DNA of 64,000 bases from Stenotrophomonas maltophilia (GCF_003205835.1 NZ_CP029773.1:1024501-1088500), one strand, 5' to 3'. Positions 35,426 to 44,437 are shown, numbered from the stretch's first letter. Notes: generated by a model not told the origin, from the letters alone. Numbers and translations are program-made.

Positions 35426-35992
35426 ATGCCTGTAACGCCGACCTCCCTTGCCGATCACCTGCTCGTCGCGCTGCCGTCGCTGCTCGACGCGACCTTTGCC
35501 CGCAGCGTCGCGCTGATCTGCCAGCACGACGAGAACGGCGCGATGGGCGTGCTGGTCAACCAGCCTTCCGAGTACACGCTGGGTGAAGTGCTTGCGCAGA
35601 TGGACATCACCACCGGTGATGGCGACCTGCAGGCGCGCATGGTGCTCAATGGCGGCCCGGTGCATCCCGAACGCGGCTTCGTCATCCATGACGACGCGCG
35701 CGCGTGGGATTCCAGCCTGACCGTGGGCGAGGGCCTGTACCTCACCACCTCGCGCGACATCCTCGAAGCGATGGCGCGCGGCGAAGGCCCGGCCAATGCC
35801 GTGGTCACCCTCGGCTGTGCCGGTTGGGGTGCAGGGCAGCTGGAAAGCGAGCTGTCCGAGAACAGCTGGCTGACCGTGCCGGCCGATGCCGAGCTGGTGT
35901 TCCAGCTGCCGCTGGAGCAGCGCTGGCAGGGTGCGGCCTCGCGCATCGGCGTGGACCTGTTCCGTCTGACCGATTACAGCGGCCATGTCTGA
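35426..35992 (+). CDS. algH: YqgE/AlgH family protein
   Basis: The 188-residue protein has the family blocks [53 protein letters not shown] and [17 protein letters not shown]. The family adopts a compact fold; AlgH was linked to alginate regulation, but the biochemical role is unclear. Its end overlaps ruvX by eight bases, and pyrB follows. The yqgE-ruvX-pyrB order is conserved in gamma-proteobacteria. Confidence 0.93.
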   Translation: MPVTPTSLADHLLVALPSLLDATFARSVALICQHDENGAMGVLVNQPSEYTLGEVLAQMDITTGDGDLQARMVLNGGPVHPERGFVIHDDARAWDSSLTVGEGLYLTTSRDILEAMARGEGPANAVVTLGCAGWGAGQLESELSENSWLTVPADAELVFQLPLEQRWQGAASRIGVDLFRLTDYSGHV

Positions 35993-36479
35993 GCCGACCG
36001 CGCCCGCACCGGTGTCTGCTGCCCCGGCGATCCGCCGTGACGGCACCGTTCTGGGGTTCGACGTCGGCTCGCGCCGCATCGGCGTGGCCATCGGCAGTGC
36101 CTTCGCTGCGCATGCGCGCGCGGTGGCGGTGGTCGACGTGCACGGCAATGGCCCGGACTGGACCGCGATCGAACGCCTGCTCAAGGAATGGAAACCCGAC
36201 GGCCTGGTGGTCGGCGACCCGCTGACCCTGGATGGCCAGGACCAGCCCAACCGCAAGCGCGCGCAGGGCTTCGCCCGCCAGCTGCGGGAGCGCTTCAAGC
36301 TTCCGGTGGTGATGATCGACGAGCGTTCCAGCTCGGTCGAGGCCGCACGCCGCTTCGCCGTCGAGCGCGCCGAAGGGCGCAAGCGCCGCCGTGATGCGGC
36401 CGCTCTCGACGCCGTCGCCGCCGCGGTGATCATCGACCGCTGGCTGTCGTCCCCCGACGACGCCACCCCCATTCCCTGA
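35985..36479 (+). CDS. ruvX: Putative pre-16S rRNA nuclease YqgF/RuvX
   Basis: The 164-residue protein has the RNase H-like fold. The first catalytic Asp is in [17 protein letters not shown], Glu in [13 protein letters not shown] and the last Asp in [16 protein letters not shown]. The family matures the 16S rRNA 5' end and was once proposed as a Holliday junction resolvase. An N-terminal Ala/Pro-rich extension of about 20 residues is present. It overlaps yqgE by eight bases and precedes pyrB by 16 bp. Confidence 0.93.
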   Translation: MSEPTAPAPVSAAPAIRRDGTVLGFDVGSRRIGVAIGSAFAAHARAVAVVDVHGNGPDWTAIERLLKEWKPDGLVVGDPLTLDGQDQPNRKRAQGFARQLRERFKLPVVMIDERSSSVEAARRFAVERAEGRKRRRDAAALDAVAAAVIIDRWLSSPDDATPIP

Positions 36480-36495
36480 CTGCACGACTCCCGCC

Positions 36496-37446
36496 ATGAC
36501 TGCCCAGCAAATCGATGCCTCCGGACGCCTGCGCCACCTGTTGACCCTCGAGGGCCTGCCGCGCGAAACCCTGCTGCAGTTGCTCGACCGGGCAGGGCAG
36601 ATCCGCGATGCCGCGGTCGGTCGTGTCGGCAACAAGCGCCACGTGCTGGCCGGTTCGGCGGTGTGCACGCTGTTCTTCGAACCGTCCACGCGCACCCGCA
36701 GCTCGTTCCAGCTGGCTGCGCAGCGCCTGGGCGCCGATGTGCTGAACTTCGATGCCTCGACCTCGTCCACGCGCAAGGGCGAAACCGCCTGTGACACGCT
36801 GCGCAACCTGGAAGCGATGGGCGTACGCGGCTTCGTGGTGCGCCACCCCGATGATGGCGCCGTGGCCGCGCTGGCCGAAGCGGCCGGCGAGGGCACCGCG
36901 CTGATCAATGCCGGTGACGGCCGCAGCTCGCACCCGACCCAGGGCTTGCTGGACATGCTGACCCTGCGCCAGGCCAAGGGCCCGGATTTCTCGAAGCTGA
37001 AGGTGGTGATCGTCGGCGACGTAAAGCACTCGCGCGTGGCCCGCACCGACCTGCATGCGCTGCGCACGCTGGGCGTGGGCGAGATCCGCGTGTGTGGCCC
37101 GCAGTCGCTGCTGCCGGACGACGAGACCCTGAAGGGCTGCGTGGTCGGCGATGATTTCGACGCGATGCTGGAAGGCGTCGACGCGCTGATGATGCTGCGC
37201 CTGCAGCGCGAGCGCATGGAAGAAGGCCTGGTGCCGTCGCTGGAGCAGTACCACGCGCAGTACGGGCTGACCAACGAACGCCTGGCGCGCGCGGGCAAGG
37301 ATGCCGCGGTGCTGCACCCGGGCCCGATCAACCGCGGCGTGGAAGTGACCGACGAGGTGGCCGACGGCCCGCAGTCGTGGGTGCTGCGCCAGGTCGCCAA
37401 CGGCGTCGCGGTGCGCATGGCCGTGCTGGAAACGCTGCTGGGCTGA
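36496..37446 (+). CDS. pyrB: Aspartate carbamoyltransferase catalytic subunit
   Basis: The 316-residue enzyme condenses carbamoyl phosphate and aspartate in pyrimidine synthesis. The carbamoyl-phosphate motif is FFEPSTRTRSSFQLAAQRLG, the mobile 80s loop includes STRKGETACDT, and the aspartate-binding end has HPGPINRGVEV. No pyrI regulatory gene is next to it; this form often associates with a pyrC-like subunit encoded elsewhere. It follows ruvX. The repeats of the RAYT locus start 12 bp after its stop. Confidence 0.95.
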   Translation: MTAQQIDASGRLRHLLTLEGLPRETLLQLLDRAGQIRDAAVGRVGNKRHVLAGSAVCTLFFEPSTRTRSSFQLAAQRLGADVLNFDASTSSTRKGETACDTLRNLEAMGVRGFVVRHPDDGAVAALAEAAGEGTALINAGDGRSSHPTQGLLDMLTLRQAKGPDFSKLKVVIVGDVKHSRVARTDLHALRTLGVGEIRVCGPQSLLPDDETLKGCVVGDDFDAMLEGVDALMMLRLQRERMEEGLVPSLEQYHAQYGLTNERLARAGKDAAVLHPGPINRGVEVTDEVADGPQSWVLRQVANGVAVRMAVLETLLG

Positions 37447-37457
37447 CCGCCACTCTG

Positions 37458-37481
37458 GTAGGTGTCAACCTTGGTTGACAC
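37458..37481 (+). repeat. REP 1 upstream of the RAYT gene (GTAG type)
   Basis: GTAG at 37458-37461 is followed by the dyad GTGTCAACCTTGGTTGACAC. It is in forward orientation toward the transposase gene. Confidence 0.85.
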
Positions 37482-37491
37482 TGCTGGTGTG

Positions 37492-37515
37492 GTGGGTGCC
37501 AACCTTGGTTGGCAC
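37492..37515 (+). repeat. REP 2 upstream of the RAYT gene (GTGG type)
   Basis: GTGG at 37492-37495 is followed by the dyad GTGCCAACCTTGGTTGGCAC. Compared with REP 1, one base pair of the stem changes on both sides, so the stem is preserved. Confidence 0.85.
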
Positions 37516-37581
37516 TGGCCTACCCGGGCCAAGGTGATTTCCCGATGTTCAGGGAACATGCGCCCGCCCATGCTCTTCTGC

Positions 37582-38073
37582 ATGAACAGCACCCGACTCC
37601 TGCTAGGCCGTCATTCCAGTATCGGCCAGAGCTACATCCTCACGACGAACGTGCATGGCCGGGCGGCTCTGTTCGCCAATGAAGCCGTTGCGGCTACCGC
37701 CATGCAGGAGTTCCAGCGTCTGGATCTGGAAGGTCTGACCCATTCGATCGCCTACGTGGTCATGCCGGATCACGTCCACTGGTTGATGCAGCTGCGCGCG
37801 GCATCGCTCGACGTTGTCATGAAGCGCTTCAAGTCGCGTACGGCGGTGTACGCAAACAGGGTACTGGGCAGGGTAGGGCGCTTCTGGCAGTCCTGCTATC
37901 ACGATCACGCGATCCGCTCTGATGAATCGCTGTTCCGGCACGCAATGTATGTGATGGCGAATCCGATCAGGGCGGGGCTGGCAACGCAGCTTGGCGAATA
38001 CCCGCATGCGTGGTGTGAGTGGGAACTCGAAGGTTCCTGTGCCAAGGCGGAGTTCATGGGGGCGGACAGATAG
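37582..38073 (+). mobile_element. REP-associated tyrosine transposase (RAYT, Y1/HUH family)
   Basis: The 163-residue protein is an IS200/IS605-like Y1 transposase of the RAYT group. It has the N-terminal RAYT block RHSSIGQSYILTTNVHGR, the metal-binding HUH-type motif VMPDHVHWLMQL, the helix segment VMKRFKSRTAVYANR, and the C-terminal FWQSCYHDHAIR plus YVMANPIRAGL, where the catalytic tyrosine lies. RAYTs cut and join single-stranded REP sequences. I start at ATG 37582; 37570 is also possible. Two forward REPs precede it and three reverse REPs follow, and its TAG stop touches the first downstream REP. Confidence 0.9.
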
Positions 38074-38096
38074 TGCCAACCAAGGTTGGCACCCAC
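38073..38096 (-). repeat. REP 3 downstream of the RAYT gene
   Basis: The dyad GTGCCAACCAAGGTTGGCAC is followed by CCAC, so the unit is a GTGG-type REP in reverse orientation. Its first G is the last base of the transposase stop codon. Confidence 0.85.
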
Positions 38097-38105
38097 CGAA
38101 AGCAG

Positions 38106-38129
38106 GTTCCAACCTTAGTTGGTACCTAC
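38106..38129 (-). repeat. REP 4 downstream of the RAYT gene
   Basis: An imperfect dyad GTTCCAACCTTAGTTGGTAC is followed by CTAC (GTAG reversed). Confidence 0.75.
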
Positions 38130-38138
38130 CCAAACCAG

Positions 38139-38162
38139 GCTCCAACCCAGGTTGGCAACTAC
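38139..38162 (-). repeat. REP 5 downstream of the RAYT gene
   Basis: An imperfect dyad GCTCCAACCCAGGTTGGCAA is followed by CTAC (GTAG reversed). It ends 22 bp before the hydrolase stop on the minus strand. Confidence 0.72.
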
Positions 38163-38183
38163 CAGAAGCTGCGGTTCAGCGGT

Positions 38184-39017
38184 TCAGCGCTTCTGCGCGA
38201 ACAGCCACGCCCACATCGCCGGGTCGGCGTAGGTGGCGTCCCAGGCATTGTGATTGCCTTCCGGGTACTCGGTGTAGCGCACGTCGCGTGCGTGGGTGCC
38301 CTGGAATGCGCTGTGCAGCCTGCGGTCGTCATCCGGCGGAACCACGTCATCCTGCGCGCCGTGGAAGATCCAGATGGGGGTGTGCTGCAGTCGCCTGGCG
38401 ATCGCGGCATAGGGATCGGATTCCTGGGCCACCTGTTCAACGAACAGGGTCGGCCGCTTCGCGCGCGGTGCGAACACGGCACCGCATACCGGCACGATCG
38501 CGGCAAAGCGGTGCGGGTCATCCAGCGCAATGTTCCAGCTGCCGTAGCCGCCCATCGACATGCCGGTCAGGTACTGGCGCGCCGGATCGGCGCCGAATTC
38601 GGCGATGGTCGCGTCCAGCGCAGCCACGGCCATGCGGTTGTTGCGGCCGCTCCATTCCGAGTGCTTCGCTGCCTGCGGGAAGACGACCAGGGCCGGGAAG
38701 TCGGCGTGCTCGCGCAGATACGGCCCCAGTCCCGAATACGTCTGCTTGACGCCGTCCCGGCCGCGTTCGCCCGAGCCGTGCAGGAACAGGATCACCGGGA
38801 TGCCCGTGCTGTTGCCGGAGTGTGCGGGGCCTCCCGTCCGCACTCCGGCCGGAATGAAGACCTGATAGTAGGCGGTCTCTCCGTCCACCTTCACGGCGCG
38901 GCCTTCGAAGTGGCCGCGCGCGCTGTGGGGTGTGCTGGCGCAACCTGCCAACATCATCAGCGACAGCAGTGGCAGCCAGCGGGGAAGCGATCGCAGCATG
39001 ACGGAGCCCCAGTACAT
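38184..39017 (-). CDS. Secreted or lipoprotein alpha/beta hydrolase (esterase/PHB-depolymerase-like)
   Basis: The 277-residue protein has a lipoprotein signal ending LLSLMMLAGC. The hydrolase fold shows the oxyanion region VILFLHGSGERGRDG, the nucleophile elbow LTGMSMGGYGSWN, an Asp-bearing IFHGAQDDVVPP and a C-terminal His in YPEGNHNAWD, so the catalytic triad is complete. It resembles poly(3-hydroxybutyrate) depolymerase/prolyl oligopeptidase-like esterases; the substrate is unknown. Two starts are possible: 39017 (AAGGGA upstream) or 38999 (MLRSLPRW), which gives a more standard signal. Confidence 0.8.
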   Translation of the reverse strand: MYWGSVMLRSLPRWLPLLSLMMLAGCASTPHSARGHFEGRAVKVDGETAYYQVFIPAGVRTGGPAHSGNSTGIPVILFLHGSGERGRDGVKQTYSGLGPYLREHADFPALVVFPQAAKHSEWSGRNNRMAVAALDATIAEFGADPARQYLTGMSMGGYGSWNIALDDPHRFAAIVPVCGAVFAPRAKRPTLFVEQVAQESDPYAAIARRLQHTPIWIFHGAQDDVVPPDDDRRLHSAFQGTHARDVRYTEYPEGNHNAWDATYADPAMWAWLFAQKR

Positions 39018-39153
39018 GGAATCCCTTTCATGCTATCCCCGCTCGTGCGCCAATGCCTTCTGCAGCGCAATAGGCCCCATCGGCAATCGTTTGCGCAGTG
39101 GGCACACGCGGAGCAGAATGCGGAGAGCTATCGGAGTGGCGCAGCCGCACATC

Positions 39154-40044
39154 ATGGAACGAGGCAAAGGGATTATGGTCTGCGCGGCGCTGCTGGTGCT
39201 GGTCGCGGGATTGACATGGAAGGGGCTGCAGGCAGGCACGCATTCCGTGCCGGAAGCTTCCGACAGCCAGAGTGAGCCTGGCAGAGCGCCACCTTCGCAG
39301 TCTCCGCACCCGGCGGCGCGGCTGAACCGGGCCGATGCAGACTATCAGACCGCAGTCTGGTTGCTTCCGCGGGCGCAGGAACTGGCCAGTCGTTCCGACG
39401 CAGGTGATGCCGAGGCGAGCTATGAGCTCAGCCTCATCTATGGGGAATGCGTCTCGTTCTTCGATCCAACCCAGGACGAACCCACGGGCATGCCGCCCGA
39501 TCGCAGGCCGGCGTTGTATCGCAGTGGCGCCTGGCTGTCCCAGCGTTGCGACGGCATCGATCGACAGGACGCGGGTGAAGCGTCGTTCCGCTACCGTCGA
39601 CGGGCCGCCGAGCAGGGGCACTTTGCCGCGCAGATCATCGAGCGCTACTTTGGCGGCATGCTGCAGGGCGCATCGAGGCCTTCCACGGATGAACAGGTGT
39701 CGATCATCGAGAAGGCGCTTGCCCGCAACGATGGCCAGGCCTATCTCGCCTTGTCGGAAGGCCTGTCCTACGACCCGGGTGGCGTGCATGAGGCGCTGGC
39801 GCCCTATCCGGCCGGTACCGATGTGGATGCTGCTGCGTGGATGCTTGCCGCCTGCGATGCCGGTGTGCCGTGTGGCGCGGATTCGGTGCTGCTGCACGAG
39901 CTGTGTGGCACTGCAAGCCTGTGCGGCGAGGATTCGGTCGAGGCCGCACTCGGATTGAAACTGTCTCCGGAGGAGCTCGTCGTGGCGCGGCAGCAGGCCG
40001 ATGCGCTGGCCATCCGGTCACGTGACCTGCGCGGGCGCCGCTGA
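39154..40044 (+). CDS. Hypothetical protein with N-terminal membrane anchor
   Basis: The 296-residue protein has one hydrophobic segment near the N terminus (GIMVCAALLVLVAGLTW) and a Ser/Pro-rich linker. A helical periplasmic region follows, in which RRRAAEQGHFAAQIIERYFGG and EASYELSLIYGE resemble Sel1-like or TPR helices. Several cysteines occur in the last third (ACDAGVPCG, LHELCGTASLCGE). I recognise no named family. I choose the ATG at 39154; 39175 is an alternative. It is divergent from the esterase gene and convergent with the small zinc-ribbon gene. Confidence 0.6.
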   Translation: MERGKGIMVCAALLVLVAGLTWKGLQAGTHSVPEASDSQSEPGRAPPSQSPHPAARLNRADADYQTAVWLLPRAQELASRSDAGDAEASYELSLIYGECVSFFDPTQDEPTGMPPDRRPALYRSGAWLSQRCDGIDRQDAGEASFRYRRRAAEQGHFAAQIIERYFGGMLQGASRPSTDEQVSIIEKALARNDGQAYLALSEGLSYDPGGVHEALAPYPAGTDVDAAAWMLAACDAGVPCGADSVLLHELCGTASLCGEDSVEAALGLKLSPEELVVARQQADALAIRSRDLRGRR

Positions 40045-40054
40045 GCGCAGGCCG

Positions 40055-40321
40055 TCAGTCCGCGCGCGGGAAACTGGCGATGATGTCCAACTGCTCCTTC
40101 GCCTCCGCATTGCCTTCGGCCGCCGCCGCCTGCACCTGCGCCATGTCCGGGTGCAGCACCACCAGCAGTGGATTCTCACAGACCGGGCAGTCGTACTCGG
40201 TGGCGTCCTCGTCCAGCTCCATCACCATGGCGCGCGAGCTGCCCTTCCATTCGCAGGCCGGGCAGGTGTGCTGCTGGTCGCGCCAGCCGGGCTGGAAATA
40301 GTTCTCGATCGTTGTTGCCAT
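40055..40321 (-). CDS. Small zinc-ribbon-like hypothetical protein
   Basis: The 88-residue acidic protein has two CxxC knuckles, CPAC at residues 20-23 and CPVC at 45-48, with a spacing typical of a rubredoxin-like zinc ribbon. A helical C-terminal tail (AQVQAAAAEGNAEAKEQL) follows. The function is unknown; it might bind a metal, nucleic acid or partner protein. It lies downstream of mgtE on the same strand, 63 bp after its stop. Confidence 0.7.
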   Translation of the reverse strand: MATTIENYFQPGWRDQQHTCPACEWKGSSRAMVMELDEDATEYDCPVCENPLLVVLHPDMAQVQAAAAEGNAEAKEQLDIIASFPRAD

Positions 40322-40384
40322 GGGATGTTCCGGGAAGAGAAGGGGGCCGGAGCCCTGCGTCGCAGGGCTCCGCGCCCGCAGGGA

Positions 40385-41746
40385 TCAGTGCAGCAGCACC
40401 AGCGTGGCCAGGCCGAGGAAGGTGAAGAAGCCCATCGAGTCGGTCACGGCCGTCAGGAAGATGCCACTGGCCAACGCCGGATCGAAGCCGAAGCGTTTCA
40501 GGGTGAGTGGCACCAGCACGCCGGCCAGCGCCGCGAACAGCAGGTTGCAGGTCAGTGCAATGGCGATCACTGCCGACAGCCCTGGCGAGTGGAACCAGGC
40601 CAGCACGATCAGGCCCAGGATCGAGCCGAGCAGCAGGCCGTTCAGCGCGGCGACCCGCACCTCCTTCCACAGCAGCGTGCGCGCGTTGGAGGCACCGACC
40701 TGGCCCAGCGCCAGGCCGCGCACCATCAGCGCCAGCACCTGGGTGCCGGCATTGCCGCCGAGGCCGGCCACGATCGGCATCAGCACTGCCAGCGCGACCA
40801 GCTTGTCGATCGTGCCCTCGAAGTGGCCGACCACGCTGGAAGCCAGGAAAGCCGTGCACAGGTTGACCGACAGCCACATCAGGCGGCGGCGCATCGCGCG
40901 CCAGACTGGACTGAACAGATCCTCGTCCTCGTCCAGACCGGCGGCGCCCAGCGCCTGGTGCTCGGCCTGGCCGCGGATGATGTCGACCACGTCATCGATG
41001 GTGATGCGGCCAACGAGGATGTTGTTCTCGTCCACCACCGGCGCGGAGATCCAGTCATGGTCGGAGAACTGCCGCGCGACCTCCTGGTCGCTCTCGCCGA
41101 CGTCGATGGCCGGCTGCTCGTCGTCGATCAGGCGGTTGATCGGCGTGGTGTCCTCATGGGTCACCAGTGCTGCCAGCGACACACGGCCGAGGTACTGGTG
41201 GCGCCGGCTGACCACGAACAGGTGGTCGGTGTGGTCGGGCAGCTCGCCGCGCAGGCGCAGGTAGCGCAGCACCACGTCGACGTTGACGTCGGCGCGGACC
41301 GTCACTACGTCCGGATTCATCAGGCGGCCGGCGCTGTCCTCGGGGTAGGACAGCACCTGTTCCAGCCGCTCGCGGTTCTCGCGGTCCATCGACTTGAGGA
41401 CTTCGTCGATGACCGTGTCTGGCAGGTCTTCGACCAGGTCGGCCAGATCGTCGATGTCCAGGTCTTCGACCGCGGCGATGATCTCGTCCGGGTCCATGTC
41501 TGCGAGCAGGCTTTCGCGCACGTCTTCGCCGACGTGGACCAGGACCTCGCCATCGTCTTCCGGATCGACCAGGCCCCACACCACCTCGCGCTTGCCGGGC
41601 GGCAACGACTCGAGCAGGTTGCCGATCTCGGCCGGGGCCAGGGTGTTGACCAGGCGACGCACCGGGCCCAGCCGTCCGCTGTCCAGTGCATCGGACAGCA
41701 TCCGCAGTTGGCGCGCAGTCTTGTCGTGGCGTACAGCTTCAGCCAT
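40385..41746 (-). CDS. mgtE: Magnesium transporter MgtE
   Basis: The 453-residue protein has the three MgtE parts. First is a helical N domain (about 1-130), which contains the acidic DPDEIIAAVEDLDIDDLADLVEDLP segment. A CBS pair follows (about 130-270; SDVN-type strands and DHDWISAPVVDENN). Last are five membrane helices with the pore signature VAGLGGNAGTQVLALMVRG. Cytosolic magnesium binding closes the channel. The start at 41744-41746 has GGGAG six bases upstream; the longer frame to 41797 lacks support. A palindromic repeat separates it from ptsP. Confidence 0.93.
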   Translation of the reverse strand: MAEAVRHDKTARQLRMLSDALDSGRLGPVRRLVNTLAPAEIGNLLESLPPGKREVVWGLVDPEDDGEVLVHVGEDVRESLLADMDPDEIIAAVEDLDIDDLADLVEDLPDTVIDEVLKSMDRENRERLEQVLSYPEDSAGRLMNPDVVTVRADVNVDVVLRYLRLRGELPDHTDHLFVVSRRHQYLGRVSLAALVTHEDTTPINRLIDDEQPAIDVGESDQEVARQFSDHDWISAPVVDENNILVGRITIDDVVDIIRGQAEHQALGAAGLDEDEDLFSPVWRAMRRRLMWLSVNLCTAFLASSVVGHFEGTIDKLVALAVLMPIVAGLGGNAGTQVLALMVRGLALGQVGASNARTLLWKEVRVAALNGLLLGSILGLIVLAWFHSPGLSAVIAIALTCNLLFAALAGVLVPLTLKRFGFDPALASGIFLTAVTDSMGFFTFLGLATLVLLH

Positions 41747-41860
41747 CGCAGCTCCCGCGGGATAAGAAAAGCCGCGATCCCGGCAAGGATGCGGCAACAG
41801 GGGTGTTCAGCGCGTCATTATCGCAAGGGGATGTTTCAGCGCATACCCCGACGGGAGGCT

Positions 41861-41901
41861 GGGGTCAGATCCCTTTTCCACAGGAAAAGGGATCTGACCC
41901 C
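41861..41901. repeat. GGGGTCAGATC palindromic repeat, copy 2
   Basis: GGGGTCAGATCCCTTTTCC is mirrored by GGAAAAGGGATCTGACCCC around a three-base loop. The 41-bp hairpin lies between mgtE and ptsP on the minus strand and could terminate the PTS operon. Confidence 0.88.
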
Positions 41902-41933
41902 GCGCGTGCATGCCCGGCGAATCAGCAGGGCGC

Positions 41934-43703
41934 TCAGGGCGTATCCGCCACCAGCGCCAGCCAGCGTTCGATGGCGCGGCGGTCGCGCGCGGACAGCAGC
42001 TTCGGCGCACGGGCGCGCAGTGTCCCCAGGTCGGCTTCGCGGATCGCACGGCGTACCTCCAGCAGCGTGCCCGGGTGCAGGCTGAATTCGGTCAGGCCCA
42101 GCGCCAGCAGCAGTGGGGTCATCCGCGCATCGCCTGCCATCTCGCCGCAGACCGCCACCGGAATGCGATGCCGCGCGCCGGTCTCGATCACCATCTGCAG
42201 CAGCCGCAGCACGGCCGGATGCAGCGGTGAATACAGCTCGCCCAGTGCCTCGTTGTTGCGGTCGGCGGCGAGCAGGTACTGCACCAGGTCGTTGGTGCCG
42301 ATCGACAGGAAGTCGACCAGGTCGATGAAGCTCTCCAGTGCCAGCGCCGCGGCCGGCACCTCGATCATCGCACCCAACGGCACATGGTCGGACACCATGT
42401 GGCCTTCGCCGCGCAGCTGTTCGGTCAGCTTGAGCATGCGTCGGCGCACCGCCAGCAGCTCCTCGCGGGTGCTGACCATCGGCACCAGCACGCGCAGCTT
42501 GCCGTAGGCCGAGGCACGCAGGATCGCGCGCAGCTGGGTATCGGCCACCTTCGGCCGTGCCAGCGACAGGCGTACCCCGCGCAGTCCCAGGGCCGGGTTC
42601 TCTTCATTGCTCAGGGTCAGGCCGGTGCGGTCGGCCTTGTCCGCACCCAGGTCGAGCGTGCGGATGGTGACCGGTCGCCCGCTCATGCCCAACGCGGCAT
42701 CGCGGTAGGTCTGGAACTGTTCTTCTTCGTCCGGCAGCTCGTTGCGCTGCAGGAACAGGAACTCGGTGCGGTACAGGCCCAGCCCCTGCGCACCCAGCGC
42801 GTGCGCCTGGGTGACGTCCTCCAGCGATTCGGCATTGGCCAGCAGGGCGATGTCGACCTGGTCGCGGGTACGGCTGGGCTTGCTGCGCAGGCGGCCGAGC
42901 TCGCGCTGCTCGCGCGCATGTTCTTTCAGCCGGGCGCGGTAGTCCCGCAGATTGTCGGCCTGCGGGTTGGCGGTGATGCTGCCGTCGGCGCCGTCGATGA
43001 TCAGCACATCGCCATCGGCGATGCGGCTGAGCAGCTGCGGCACGTTGACGATCAGTGGCAGGTGCAGGCTGCGTGCCAGGATCGCGCTGTGCGACAGCGC
43101 GCTGCCGGCGGCAGTGACGATGCCGACCACGCCCTGGGCCTGCAGTTGCGCCAGCTCGGACGGGGCGATGTTGTCGCAGACCAGGATCTCGCCGGCCAGG
43201 CCCTTCACCGCCGGTGGCCGTTCGGGCTGCAGGAAGGCGTGGATGCGGCCGATCACGTGGTCGAGATCGTCCATGCGGCTCTTCAGGTAGGCATCGTCCA
43301 TGCCATCGAAGACCTTGGCCAGGCGGTCGCGCTGCAGGCGCAAGGCATAGCCGGCGCTGTACGGGCCGCTGCGGATCAGCTCATCCAGCCCGAACAGCAG
43401 CTCGGGATCATCCAGCAGCAGGGCATGCAGGTCGAGGAACTCGCCTGCCTCCTGGTTCAATGCACCCTGCAGGCGCTGCCGCAGTTCGTGCATTTCCACG
43501 CGTGCGGCATCCACCGCCCGGTGCAGGCGGGCCAGTTCGGCCTCGACCTGGCTGGCTGCGACACGTTGTTCAGCGACTTCCAGTGCATGCGGCAGGCGTA
43601 CGCGGGCCCGGCCCATCGCAGTGCCACGGGCCGCACCATGACCGGCCAGCAGCTGTACCGGCCGCTGGCCGGAACCGAGCTGCCCGGCGCGTGCGCGTGG
43701 CAC
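41934..43703 (-). CDS. ptsP: Phosphoenolpyruvate-protein phosphotransferase (PTS enzyme I)
   Basis: The 589-residue enzyme takes phosphate from PEP and passes it to HPr. The phosphohistidine domain shows the active-site His in GSALSHSAILARSLHLP. The PEP barrel has GLYRTEFLFL, RTLDLGADK and the catalytic Cys in AVCGEMAGD. There is no GAF domain, so it is EI-like rather than classical EI-Ntr, although TIGR-type annotation often uses ptsP. The start is GTG at 43701-43703, 2 bp after the HPr stop. No sugar permease is nearby, so the relay is regulatory. Confidence 0.9.
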   Translation of the reverse strand: MPRARAGQLGSGQRPVQLLAGHGAARGTAMGRARVRLPHALEVAEQRVAASQVEAELARLHRAVDAARVEMHELRQRLQGALNQEAGEFLDLHALLLDDPELLFGLDELIRSGPYSAGYALRLQRDRLAKVFDGMDDAYLKSRMDDLDHVIGRIHAFLQPERPPAVKGLAGEILVCDNIAPSELAQLQAQGVVGIVTAAGSALSHSAILARSLHLPLIVNVPQLLSRIADGDVLIIDGADGSITANPQADNLRDYRARLKEHAREQRELGRLRSKPSRTRDQVDIALLANAESLEDVTQAHALGAQGLGLYRTEFLFLQRNELPDEEEQFQTYRDAALGMSGRPVTIRTLDLGADKADRTGLTLSNEENPALGLRGVRLSLARPKVADTQLRAILRASAYGKLRVLVPMVSTREELLAVRRRMLKLTEQLRGEGHMVSDHVPLGAMIEVPAAALALESFIDLVDFLSIGTNDLVQYLLAADRNNEALGELYSPLHPAVLRLLQMVIETGARHRIPVAVCGEMAGDARMTPLLLALGLTEFSLHPGTLLEVRRAIREADLGTLRARAPKLLSARDRRAIERWLALVADTP

Positions 43704-43705
43704 GC

Positions 43706-43975
43706 TCAGTTGTCCTCGTCGAAGCGGCGTTCGAACAGGCCGACCACCGCCTCCATCGCGGCGGCTTCGTCCTCGCCGTTGATCCGCACCGTGACCGGAG
43801 TGCCCTGGCCAGCGGCCAGCAGCATTACGCCCATGATGCTCTTGGCGTTGATCTCACGGCCCTTGGCGGCCATGGTCACGTTGCAGCGGAACGGCGCCAG
43901 GGTCTGCACCAGCTTGGCGGTGGCCCGGGCGTGCAGGCCCAGGCGGTTGCTGACGGTGAGTTCTCGTTCAAGCAT
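43706..43975 (-). CDS. ptsH: HPr-family phosphocarrier protein
   Basis: The 89-residue protein has the phosphorylated His15 in SNRLGLHARATAKLVQ and the regulatory serine in INAKSIMGVMLLAAG, the site used by HPr kinase encoded nearby. It passes phosphate from enzyme I to the EIIA proteins. It overlaps the EIIA gene by eight bases and is followed by enzyme I, forming one operon. Confidence 0.93.
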   Translation of the reverse strand: MLERELTVSNRLGLHARATAKLVQTLAPFRCNVTMAAKGREINAKSIMGVMLLAAGQGTPVTVRINGEDEAAAMEAVVGLFERRFDEDN

Positions 43976-44360
43976 CGTCGACTATCGCTCCATTACGGGT
44001 ACCCGCCGCGGCTGTGGCGGGCAGTTGATCCAGTCCCTGTTCCGGATAATTCATCACCCGCAGCAACATCGGCAGGCTCAGCGCCGACACCCGGCGAACC
44101 GGGGTCCCCAGCCGGGCCAGCTGCCCGGCAAGGTTGGCGGGGCTGGCGCCGTACAGGTCGGTCAGGATCAGCACGCCTTCCCCCCCATCGACCCGCCGCA
44201 GGGCGGCCGAGGCGAGCGGGAGCAGGGCGTCCAGGTCTGCGTCGAACGGTACTTCGAAAGCTTCGGTTTTCAGCGGCAACTGCCGCAGGAGCCGGGTCGC
44301 CACGTCAAGCAGGGCGGTCCCGACCCCGGGATGTGTTACGAGGAGAATGCCACAGGTCAT
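43968..44360 (-). CDS. PTS EIIA domain protein, mannose/fructose type
   Basis: The 130-residue protein has the EIIA-Man fold with the phosphorylated His in ILLVTHPGVGTALLD (about residue 10). Its helix-loop GVLILTDLYGASPANLAGQL is typical of ManX/PTS-EIIA_man. No EIIB or EIIC gene is in the window, so it is probably a regulatory end of the phosphorelay, as in other xanthomonads and alpha-proteobacteria. It overlaps ptsH by eight bases. Confidence 0.9.
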   Translation of the reverse strand: MTCGILLVTHPGVGTALLDVATRLLRQLPLKTEAFEVPFDADLDALLPLASAALRRVDGGEGVLILTDLYGASPANLAGQLARLGTPVRRVSALSLPMLLRVMNYPEQGLDQLPATAAAGTRNGAIVDDA

Positions 44361-44437
44361 TACTGCACGTTAACAGGTCAAGGTGAATCGGCGATAGCAG
44401 CAGATGAGGGGCACTGTGTCCCGTATTCAGCGTTACC

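Noticed and set aside
37458..38162. REP cluster as a CRISPR array
   Set aside because: Units are palindromes of 24 bp in two orientations with irregular spacing, no equal-length spacers and no cas genes; they flank a RAYT gene.
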